Of a stretch of DNA of 17,150 nucleotides, positions 8,328 through 14,582 are shown in pieces. The position numbers and the translations under genes were made by a program. The notes under the pieces were generated by a model, which worked only from the letters and a program-made list of their open reading frames with translations, searched no databases and was not told where the DNA came from. Position 1 is the first letter of the stretch. Every line of letters starts with the position of its first letter. Source of the stretch: SZUA-378 sp036652815 (lineage in GTDB: Bacteria > Bacillota > Clostridia > Lachnospirales > Lachnospiraceae); NCBI GenBank assembly GCA_036652815.1, contig JAVVVE010000034.1:1-17150 (forward strand), written 5' to 3'.

Positions 8328-8356
8328 AGTATAAGGCTTTTATTTTGAGAATACAA
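8328..8356 (-). promoter_or_regulatory. Candidate promoter of the LUD gene
   Basis: On the minus strand a -35 element TTGTAT (8351-8356) and a -10 element TATACT (8328-8333) are separated by exactly 17 bases. They lie about 55 bases upstream of the LUD start codon. The -35 element overlaps the first two bases of the inverted repeat at 8355-8405. Confidence 0.6.
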
Positions 8357-8405
8357 TAAGTCCTAACCGAAAGATATAGGGAGTATCTTCCGCTTAGGAC
8401 TTATT
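8355..8405. repeat. 51-base near-perfect inverted repeat
   Basis: Arms AATAAGTCCTAA (8355-8366) and TTAGGACTTATT (8394-8405) are perfect 12-base complements. Inside them, 8368-8376 and 8384-8392 pair again over 9 bases with one mismatch, leaving the loop TAGGGAG. No T-run follows on either strand, so it does not look like an ordinary intrinsic terminator. It could be an operator for the LUD promoter or a small palindromic repeat element. Confidence 0.8.
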
Positions 8406-8726
8406 CATTTCTCTTTTCTATACTTAGGGAATATAGAATACTTACATGTGGTACATAATGTGAGAAAATGAGGTTTGGTAATTGCTCTACGGTAGTGTAC
8501 TACAGTGAATGCAACTGAAACGCAACTTTAAAGTGGTAAATAGACAAACTTCTAAAGGAAACACACTATGATGGTAGATAGACGTAAAATATGCGACAAT
8601 AATACAGTCAATATGGAAGATAATGGAAAACAAATGGAATTAAATGGGTAAAACACAGATATAATGATTAACTATGCGGAAAACAAAACAAATATGAAAT
8701 AATATAGAATATTTTGCGAAAATGTG
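8406..8726. other. AT-rich intergenic stretch without a secure gene
   Basis: No reading frame of convincing length or composition occurs here. The only possible item is a 27-codon frame at 8568-8651, listed separately. One sampled 60-base line (8581-8640) has 18 G+C bases, lower than any neighbouring gene. Confidence 0.6.
8568..8651 (+). CDS. Possible small open reading frame, 27 residues
   Basis: An ATG at 8568 (followed by a second ATG) opens a frame ending in TAA at 8649-8651, with AAAGGA about 8 bases upstream. The product begins MMVDRRKICDNN and is polar, without a signal peptide or membrane segment. I recognise no family, and a frame of this length is expected by chance in AT-rich DNA. 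Confidence 0.15.
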   Translation: MMVDRRKICDNNTVNMEDNGKQMELNG

Positions 8727-8755
8727 TTGACAAATAGAAATCAAAATCGTATAAT
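8727..8755 (+). promoter_or_regulatory. Perfect-consensus sigma-A-type promoter
   Basis: TTGACA (8727-8732) and TATAAT (8750-8755) are both exact consensus hexamers with a 17-base spacer. Transcription should start near 8761-8763 and run rightward into the repeat-bearing region. A 6-bp hairpin ATAGAT-AAA-ATCTAT (8779-8793) and a GGGAGGT ribosome binding site (8804-8810) follow, but no start codon lies at normal distance. Confidence 0.85.
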
Positions 8756-8830
8756 GACATCATACAAAAGAAATTCAAATAGATAAAATCTATCTAAGAG
8801 AAAGGGAGGTACAGTCCACCAGAAAATTAA

Positions 8831-9040
8831 ATTTTTAAATTTAATCAAAGTACAGAAGAATTACCAAAGAAACAGAATCAGGAATCTACGAAAGAATTAG
8901 GAGGTACACAGGAAACAGAAACAAAAGGTACTCCGGAAGTAGAAGCTATTACAGAAGTAGAAGCTATTACAGAAGTAGAAGCTATTACAGAAGTAGAAGT
9001 TATTACAGAAACAGACAGTAACCACGGTAATGGTAATTAA
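8831..9040 (+). pseudogene. Start-less reading frame with EVEAIT repeats, probable remnant of a surface or repeat protein
   Basis: A 69-codon open frame ends at TAA 9038-9040. Its translation is very polar (for example ELPKKQNQESTKEL), has three EVEAIT repeats and one EVEVIT, and ends TDSNHGNGN. In-frame TAA (8828-8830) precedes it, and the frame has no ATG, GTG or TTG. The nearest ribosome binding site (8804-8810) has no start codon after it. After the TAA the same frame continues with related residues (EVQKNRSTKEV) to a second stop at about 9107. This fits a decayed gene that lost its start and signal-peptide region behind an intact promoter. A non-coding RNA that merely contains repeats is the alternative. 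Confidence 0.45.
8936..9007 (+). repeat. Four 18-base tandem repeats
   Basis: Units at 8936-8953, 8954-8971 and 8972-8989 are identical (GAAGTAGAAGCTATTACA). The fourth, 8990-9007, differs by one base (GTT for GCT). They read EVEAIT in the frame described for 8831-9040. The identity of the units points to recent expansion. Confidence 0.95.
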
Positions 9041-9220
9041 GAAGTACAAAAGAATCGAAGTACAAAAGAAGTACGAAAGCGTAAGAAGAAGTACAAGCAG
9101 TCGTAATCAAGTACATAAGACAAAGTAACGAAGCACAAAAGATGAAAATTATCAGCCGTTACAGTACAACAGTACAAATGTAAGTGGAAAGAGCGCGAAC
9201 AGATATGGAGGTATAGTCCC

Positions 9221-9238
9221 ATGGACAGCGTAGTTTAG
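9221..9238 (+). CDS. Possible five-codon leader peptide (MDSVV)
   Basis: A strong GGAGGT (9207-9212) lies 8 bases before an ATG at 9221. The frame encodes M-D-S-V-V and stops at TAG 9236-9238, whose last base is the first base of the 9238-9275 hairpin. A ribosome binding site of this quality on so short a frame suggests either a leader peptide or the relic of a longer gene. Nothing shows it is expressed. Confidence 0.25.
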   Translation: MDSVV

Positions 9239-9275
9239 AAGGGAGTGTTAACTGGAATCAGTTGATGCTCCCTTC
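9238..9275 (+). other. Strong RNA hairpin, 17-bp stem with GAAT loop
   Basis: Arms GAAGGGAG (9238-9245) and CTCCCTTC (9268-9275) pair perfectly. The inner parts 9246-9254 and 9259-9267 continue the stem with G-U wobbles, closing a four-base loop at 9255-9258. No T-run follows, so it is not a canonical terminator. It could stabilise or attenuate the transcript from 8727. Confidence 0.7.
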
Positions 9276-9330
9276 CTCGGTGTCGGGATTTATGATAAAA
9301 GATTTAACACAAAGATTTGACCACAATAGT

Positions 9331-9379
9331 AACTACCGATATTTGATTAGTCAACTAATTAAATGTTTGGTAGTTTTTT
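9331..9379 (+). terminator. Intrinsic terminator-like hairpin upstream of marR
   Basis: AACTACC (9331-9337) pairs with GGTAGTT (9369-9375), followed by six T (9374-9379). Inside, 9341-9351 pairs with 9354-9364 over 11 bp including one G-U pair, giving a long stem. The T-run exists only in the plus direction, so it would stop transcription from the 8727 promoter before it enters marR. The stem contains the first 14-base palindrome. Confidence 0.65.
9346..9359. promoter_or_regulatory. Candidate MarR operator copy 1
   Basis: ATTAGTCAACTAAT is a 14-base palindrome (6-base arms around CA). It differs by one base from a second copy at 9442-9455. The length and TTAG/CTAA half-sites fit what MarR dimers usually bind, but binding is inferred. 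Confidence 0.6.
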
Positions 9380-9410
9380 ATAAAAAATGTATTAAAACAT
9401 GAATATCCTA

Positions 9411-9439
9411 TTGAATATTGTACATAATAGATATATTCT
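9411..9439 (+). promoter_or_regulatory. Candidate marR-ABC operon promoter
   Basis: TTGAAT (9411-9416) and TATTCT (9434-9439) are spaced by 17 bases. The predicted transcription start (about 9446) falls inside the second palindrome, the classical arrangement for autorepression. Confidence 0.5.
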
Positions 9440-9441
9440 AT

Positions 9442-9455
9442 ATTAGACAACTAAT
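9442..9455. promoter_or_regulatory. Candidate MarR operator copy 2
   Basis: ATTAGACAACTAAT matches the upstream copy at 13 of 14 positions. It lies between the candidate -10 element and the ribosome binding site of marR. The copies are 96 bases apart. Confidence 0.65.
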
Positions 9456-9474
9456 TACAGGGCGGGAGGATATA

Positions 9475-9945
9475 ATGAATTTAGAGCAATTTGAAGGGAA
9501 TGATCAGGAGAACATGCAGATAACGATGATGAAAATATCGCATCTGTATTTTGAAAAAATATTTCAACAATTAATTGATACCGAAGTTCATCCGGGACAA
9601 CTTCCCATGATCCGATTATTGGGAGAAGGATCGGGACTGAGCCAACATGAGATAGCAGCCAGACTTCGTATTAAACCACCTACCGTTAATGTTTCCATTA
9701 AAAGAATGGAAAAGGCAGGGTTTGTAGAGAGAAGGAGCGATGAAGCAGATACAAGAGTCAATAAGATATTTCTGACACAAAAGGGTATGGAATTTCATAA
9801 AAAAATGCGGATGGTGGTACAACAAAATGAAAGTGTACTATTACAGGGCTTTACAGAAAGCGAGGTTTGTTTATTGAAAAGATTTTTTGAACAAATCATT
9901 CGCAATCTCGAGGAAATGCCAACCAAAATAACTAAAACAAGATAG
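9475..9945 (+). CDS. MarR-family transcriptional regulator
   Basis: The product is a 156-residue cytoplasmic DNA-binding protein with the MarR winged helix. The helix-turn-helix is seen in LSQHEIAARLRIKPPTVNVS, followed by the wing RMEKAGFVERRSDEADTRVNKIFLT. N- and C-terminal helices would form the dimer interface. ATG 9475 is preferred over an in-frame TTG at 9418 because GGGAGGA (9464-9470) sits just upstream and the longer version would run through the candidate promoter and operator. It lies 16 bases before an ABC exporter pair, so it most likely represses that pair and itself, and is released by a transported or toxic small molecule. The ligand cannot be read from the sequence. Confidence 0.92.
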   Translation: MNLEQFEGNDQENMQITMMKISHLYFEKIFQQLIDTEVHPGQLPMIRLLGEGSGLSQHEIAARLRIKPPTVNVSIKRMEKAGFVERRSDEADTRVNKIFLTQKGMEFHKKMRMVVQQNESVLLQGFTESEVCLLKRFFEQIIRNLEEMPTKITKTR

Positions 9946-9961
9946 GAAAGGAAAGAAAGCA

Positions 9962-12004
9962 ATGTTAAAGATGTTTCACTATGTAAAAGACAAATGGTAT
10001 TATATTGTACTGATTATTATGTTACTTTTCTTACAGGCATTTTGTGATCTGGCACTTCCGGATTACACGTCTAAGATTGTAAATGTTGGGATTCAGCAAA
10101 AGGGGATAGAAGATGGAGTGCCGATAGAGATTCGAGAAGACTCCATGAAGGAATTATTTCATTTTATGAATCAGGATAATCAGAGTGTAGTTGTCGCTCA
10201 TTATACATTACAGGACGGTATCTATAGTCTTGAGGATGATGTAGACAGTGATGCAAGACAAACACTCAATCAAATCTTTGCCGCCCCGATGTCGGAGGCT
10301 TTGGGTATGCCTGCCAATGTTGCCGGATCTGAGAATATGAATAATCAGACGGCGATTACTTATTTGGAAAAAGAATATCGAGAAATGGGCAAAGATATTG
10401 GAAAGATGCAAACAGATTATGTATTGCTATCAGGGATTAAGATGCTGGGGCTTGCATTACTGGCTATGATGGCTGCCATTTTAGTAACCTTTTTATCCTG
10501 TCGAGTGGCAGCCAGCATGGGAAGAAATCTGAGAAATCATGTTTATCGCAAAGTCATCTCTTTTTCGGGAACTGAATTGAATCAATTTTCAACGGCTTCT
10601 CTCATTACCAGAAGCACCAACGATATTCAACAGGTGCAGATGTTTATGATGATGGTCTTTAGAATCGTATTATATGCTCCGATTATTGGAATCGGCGGTG
10701 TTTTAAAAGTGGTAAAAACAGATTCCTCCATGACATGGATCTTAGGGGTGGGCGTTCTTCTCATTATGCTATTGGTTTGTTTCTTATTTGCCATTGCGAT
10801 GCCAAGATTCCAAAAACTACAGGTACTTATCGATAAATTGAATTTAGTGACCAGAGAAATATTGACAGGTATTCCGGTTATTCGTGCATTTAGTACAGAA
10901 AAACATGAAGAAGAACGTTTTGAAGAAGCGAATAAGGAGTTAACCAAAACGAATTTATTTGTCAACCGATGTATGACTTTTATGATGCCTGCTATGATGC
11001 TCATTATGAATGGCATTACGGTATTGATTGTATTTAATGGTTCTCATGCAGTAGATAATGGAGTGATGCAGGTCGGTAATATGATGGCATTTATGCAGTA
11101 TGCAATGCAGATTATCATGTCATTTTTGATGATAACCATGATGTCTATTATGATACCGAGGGCGGGAGTCTCTGCCAAACGTATCAATGAAGTATTAGAA
11201 ACACCACTTTCTATCATGGATCCTAGTGCGCCGGAGCAGATTGAGACATCGCAGAAAGGAAACATTGTGTTTGACCATGTTTCCTTTGAATATCCGGGTG
11301 CCGAGGAAAAAGTTTTAAATGATATTACATTTCAGGCAAAAATGGGAGAAACGATTGCGTTTATAGGGAGTACAGGAAGTGGAAAAAGCACCTTGGTAAA
11401 TTTGATTCCAAGACTCTTTGATGTTACACAGGGTTCGATTTTGATTGATGGAGTGGATATTAGAAACATGACCTTAAAAACATTGCGTGACAAACTGGGA
11501 TATGTTCCGCAAAAAGGAGTTCTGTTTTCCGGAACGATTGACTCCAATTTACGGTATGGGAAAGAAGATGCCAGCTCTGAGGAAATTGAAAATGCTGCAA
11601 AAATAGCACAGGCATGGGATTTTATCAATGAAAAACAAGAAGGTATGGAATCCAATATTGCACAAGGCGGAACTAATGTATCGGGAGGACAGAAACAAAG
11701 ACTGTCTATTGCAAGGGCAATTGCCAAGGATCCGGAGATCTATATCTTTGATGATAGTTTTTCGGCATTGGATTATAAAACAGATGTGGTGTTAAGAAAA
11801 GCATTAAAACAAGCAACCGGAAATGCAACGACTTTAATCGTAGCACAAAGAATCAGCACGATTCTTCATGCAGACCGTATCATTGTATTAGAAGATGGTA
11901 ACATTGTGGGACAGGGCACACATCGTGAATTGTTAAAGAGTTGTGATGTATATAAACAGATTGCAATGTCTCAGTTATCAGAGGAGGAATTGGCAAATGA
12001 GTAG
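9962..12004 (+). CDS. ABC exporter half-transporter, BmrD/LmrD-like subunit with degenerate catalytic site
   Basis: The product has 680 residues. An N-terminal six-helix exporter domain is interrupted after helix 1 by a large polar insert (about residues 42-150), as in BmrCD-type pumps. The nucleotide-binding domain has Walker A GSTGSGKST (469-477), an intact signature SGGQ (574-577) and Walker B ending FDD, where Asp598 replaces the catalytic glutamate. This is the degenerate-site subunit of a heterodimeric type IV ABC exporter, which moves drugs, peptides or lipids outward. It follows marR by 16 bases and overlaps the partner gene by 8 bases. The purine-rich AGGAAAGGAAAG upstream serves as the ribosome binding site. 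Substrate is unknown. Confidence 0.92.
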   Translation: MLKMFHYVKDKWYYIVLIIMLLFLQAFCDLALPDYTSKIVNVGIQQKGIEDGVPIEIREDSMKELFHFMNQDNQSVVVAHYTLQDGIYSLEDDVDSDARQTLNQIFAAPMSEALGMPANVAGSENMNNQTAITYLEKEYREMGKDIGKMQTDYVLLSGIKMLGLALLAMMAAILVTFLSCRVAASMGRNLRNHVYRKVISFSGTELNQFSTASLITRSTNDIQQVQMFMMMVFRIVLYAPIIGIGGVLKVVKTDSSMTWILGVGVLLIMLLVCFLFAIAMPRFQKLQVLIDKLNLVTREILTGIPVIRAFSTEKHEEERFEEANKELTKTNLFVNRCMTFMMPAMMLIMNGITVLIVFNGSHAVDNGVMQVGNMMAFMQYAMQIIMSFLMITMMSIMIPRAGVSAKRINEVLETPLSIMDPSAPEQIETSQKGNIVFDHVSFEYPGAEEKVLNDITFQAKMGETIAFIGSTGSGKSTLVNLIPRLFDVTQGSILIDGVDIRNMTLKTLRDKLGYVPQKGVLFSGTIDSNLRYGKEDASSEEIENAAKIAQAWDFINEKQEGMESNIAQGGTNVSGGQKQRLSIARAIAKDPEIYIFDDSFSALDYKTDVVLRKALKQATGNATTLIVAQRISTILHADRIIVLEDGNIVGQGTHRELLKSCDVYKQIAMSQLSEEELANE

Positions 12005-13847
12005 TGAAGCAAAGGGAAAACAAAGAGGTCCTATGGGTGGGCACGGACATGGTGGAATGGTAGGAGAAAAAGCGAAAGATTTTAAAGGTACCATGAAGAA
12101 GCTAATGGCCTATATGGATCGATATAAGATAAGAATGTTCTTTATGTTACTGTTTGCAATCGGTGGTACGATATTCAGTATCGTCGGGCCGAAGGTCTTG
12201 GGAAAAGCAACAACGGAATTATTTAATGGATTAATGAGGAAGCTTGGTGGTACAGGTGGAATCGATTTTAGTAAAATAGTTATGATTCTTTCCTGGGTTA
12301 TGGGTCTATATTTAGTGAGTGCTCTGTTCTCGGCGATACAGGGATTTATTATGACGGGCATCTCCAATGATATGACCTATTCCCTTAGAAAAGATATCTC
12401 AGAAAAGATTAACCGCATTCCTTTAAAATATTTTGAAAGCAGAACACATGGAGAGGTCTTATCCAGAGTGACCAATGATATCGACACTTTGCAACAGAGC
12501 TTGAATCAAAGTATTACCCAACTCATTACGGCGGTTACTACCTTAGTCGGCGTGTTGGTTATGATGTTGAGCATTAATGTATGGATGACACTGGCGGCTT
12601 TACTCATTCTTCCGATTTCTATGGGGATTATCGGAGTTGTTATGAAACATTCACAGAAATATTTTAGAGCACAGCAAAAGTATCTGGGCGATGTCAATGG
12701 ACAGGTCGAGGAAGTATACAGTGGACACAATGTAGTCAAAGTATTTAATAAAGAAGAATCAGTGGTGGCACAATTTGAACAAACCAATGAGAAATTATAT
12801 GATTCTGCGTGGAAGTCACAATTTTTCTCGGGCATGATGATGCCGATTATGCAGTTCGTTGGGAATCTTGGTTATGTTATGGTAGCACTACTAGGTGGAT
12901 TCTTAGCCATTAAAGGAGCCATCGAAGTGGGCGAGATTCAATCGTTTTTCCAGTATATCCGTAATTTCACACAACCGATTCAGCAGATTGCACAGGTAAC
13001 TAATATGCTGCAATCTACAGCAGCGGCATCGGAACGAGTGTTTGAGTTTTTGGGCGAAGAAGAGGAAGATACCACGGTAGATAATCCGGTGGCGATAGAT
13101 GCTGTAGAAGGTAATGTTTCCTTTGACAGAGTCAGCTTTGGGTATCATCAAGACCAAATTATTATCCACGATTTTTCGGCAGAGATAAGCAAAGGCCAGA
13201 AAATCGCCATCGTTGGACCAACCGGAGCCGGTAAAACGACGATGGTAAAGCTCTTAATGCGATTCTATGATGTCTTTTCCGGTGAGATTAAAGTGGATGG
13301 GCATAATATCAAACAATTTAATCGTGGTGAGCTGCGGGAATTGTTCGGTATGGTATTACAGGATACCTGGCTCTTTCATGGAAGTATTATGGAAAACATT
13401 CGCTATGGACGCCTTAATGCTACGGATGAAGAAGTCATAGCAGCTGCAAAAGCTGCACATGCCCATCGATTTATTATGGCACAACCGGGTGGCTATCAGA
13501 TGGTGCTAAATGAAGAAACCAACAATATTTCACAAGGACAGAAGCAATTACTGACGATTGCGAGAGCTATCTTAGCAGACAATAAGATATTGATTTTGGA
13601 TGAAGCCACCTCTTCCGTGGATACCAGAACTGAAACACGGATTCAAAAAGCTATGGATAATCTGATGAAAGGACGAACCAGCTTTGTGATTGCTCACAGA
13701 TTGTCAACGATTCGGGATGCGGATTTAATCCTGGTTATGAAGGATGGAGATATTATAGAACAGGGAACCCATGAAGAACTGCTCCGGGCAAAAGGATTCT
13801 ATGAACAATTGTACAATAGCCAGTTTGAAAAAGCAGAAGCAATCTAG
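11997..13847 (+). CDS. ABC exporter half-transporter, BmrC/LmrC-like partner subunit
   Basis: The product has 616 residues from ATG 11997, which lies 9 bases after GAGGAGG (11981-11987) and inside the end of the preceding gene. The N-terminus is a Gly/His-rich tail (GPMGGHGHGGM), common in this subfamily, followed by six membrane helices. Its nucleotide-binding domain has Walker A GPTGAGKTT (407-415), a degenerate signature SQGQ (512-515) in place of SGGQ, and a canonical Walker B LDE with catalytic Glu536. The two subunits complement each other: the consensus ATP site is formed by this Walker A/B and the intact signature of the partner. Overlapping genes and the upstream MarR gene support a single regulated heterodimeric exporter. 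Confidence 0.93.
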   Translation: MSSEAKGKQRGPMGGHGHGGMVGEKAKDFKGTMKKLMAYMDRYKIRMFFMLLFAIGGTIFSIVGPKVLGKATTELFNGLMRKLGGTGGIDFSKIVMILSWVMGLYLVSALFSAIQGFIMTGISNDMTYSLRKDISEKINRIPLKYFESRTHGEVLSRVTNDIDTLQQSLNQSITQLITAVTTLVGVLVMMLSINVWMTLAALLILPISMGIIGVVMKHSQKYFRAQQKYLGDVNGQVEEVYSGHNVVKVFNKEESVVAQFEQTNEKLYDSAWKSQFFSGMMMPIMQFVGNLGYVMVALLGGFLAIKGAIEVGEIQSFFQYIRNFTQPIQQIAQVTNMLQSTAAASERVFEFLGEEEEDTTVDNPVAIDAVEGNVSFDRVSFGYHQDQIIIHDFSAEISKGQKIAIVGPTGAGKTTMVKLLMRFYDVFSGEIKVDGHNIKQFNRGELRELFGMVLQDTWLFHGSIMENIRYGRLNATDEEVIAAAKAAHAHRFIMAQPGGYQMVLNEETNNISQGQKQLLTIARAILADNKILILDEATSSVDTRTETRIQKAMDNLMKGRTSFVIAHRLSTIRDADLILVMKDGDIIEQGTHEELLRAKGFYEQLYNSQFEKAEAI

Positions 13848-13891
13848 GATGCTCTGTCGGTGTAACTGGTAAAGAAGGGAAGAAAATTCAC

Positions 13892-14491
13892 ATGAAATAT
13901 AATATTATTACGATAGAAAGAGAATATGCCAGCGGAGGCAGTGAAATAGGAGAAATGCTCTCAAAAAGACTGCATATTCCATGCTATGAAAAAGAAATAT
14001 TGGAACGAGTTGCGGAGAAGTACAGCGTATTGCCGGAGCAATTGGCTGATTTGGAAGAAGCATCCACCAGTAGCCTGCTCTATTCCATTGCCCTTAGTAA
14101 TAAGATCGTAAAAGGAGAGAGTACGGGATTGACAGACGAGGGAGCCCTGTTTTTAGCAGAATCCAGAGTGATTCAGGAGATAGCTAATGAAAACCGCTGC
14201 ATTATCGTTGGACGCTGTGCCAATTATGTATTGCAAGACAGAAAAGATGTTCTGCGAGTATTTATTCATGCCTCTGTAGAAACAAGACGGAAGCGGGCAA
14301 TGGAAAAATATGGCGTGGCAGAAACAGAGGTAAAAGCAGTATTAAAAAAATATGATAAAAGGCGTTCCGGATATTATATGGCAAACGCGAATAAGAAATG
14401 GAAAGAAATAGAAGAATATCATCTCATGCTGGATAGTGGTAATCTTGGAATAGAACGCTGCGTAAATCTAATATGTACTGCAGCCGAGTAA
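13892..14491 (+). CDS. Cytidylate kinase-like family protein
   Basis: The product has 199 residues and matches the Cytidylate_kin2-type P-loop family. It opens with ITIEREYASGGSEIGEMLSK, in which the usual GSG-K phosphate loop is replaced by a GG-containing form, then CYEKEILERVAEKY, and a central CIIVGRCANYVL strand followed by a lid-like KRAMEKYG region. Such proteins are common in Lachnospiraceae; their real substrate has not been settled and need not be CMP. It begins 44 bases after the exporter stop, with GAAGGGAAGA upstream of the ATG. No terminator hairpin separates it from the exporter genes, so it may be read through from them. Confidence 0.85.
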   Translation: MKYNIITIEREYASGGSEIGEMLSKRLHIPCYEKEILERVAEKYSVLPEQLADLEEASTSSLLYSIALSNKIVKGESTGLTDEGALFLAESRVIQEIANENRCIIVGRCANYVLQDRKDVLRVFIHASVETRRKRAMEKYGVAETEVKAVLKKYDKRRSGYYMANANKKWKEIEEYHLMLDSGNLGIERCVNLICTAAE

Positions 14492-14582
14492 AATAGGTAT
14501 AGAAAATACCGATTAAATAGGTTATACTAGGAGAAGCTATTAAGATAAATAAGTAGTGCAACTGCTTATGCGGAGGAAAGAT

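Noticed and set aside
8355..8405. Palindrome considered as an intrinsic terminator
   Set aside because: Neither strand has a T-run after the stem, and no gene ends next to it; it lies upstream of the LUD gene.
8936..9007. Short direct repeats considered as a CRISPR array
   Set aside because: Units are contiguous with no spacers and keep a reading frame; no cas genes are present.
9037..9222. Minus-strand 61-codon frame in the GTAC-rich region
   Set aside because: The composition (Phe, Leu, Cys, Tyr) is simply the complement of A-rich repeats, and there is no ribosome binding site or recognised motif.
9418..9474. Longer marR start at TTG 9418
   Set aside because: The extra residues would cover the candidate promoter and operator, and a strong ribosome binding site stands directly before ATG 9475.
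11732..11790. Asp in place of catalytic Glu in the first exporter subunit, considered as an inactivating mutation
   Set aside because: This asymmetry is normal for BmrCD/LmrCD/TM287-288-type heterodimers, and the partner keeps the catalytic Glu.
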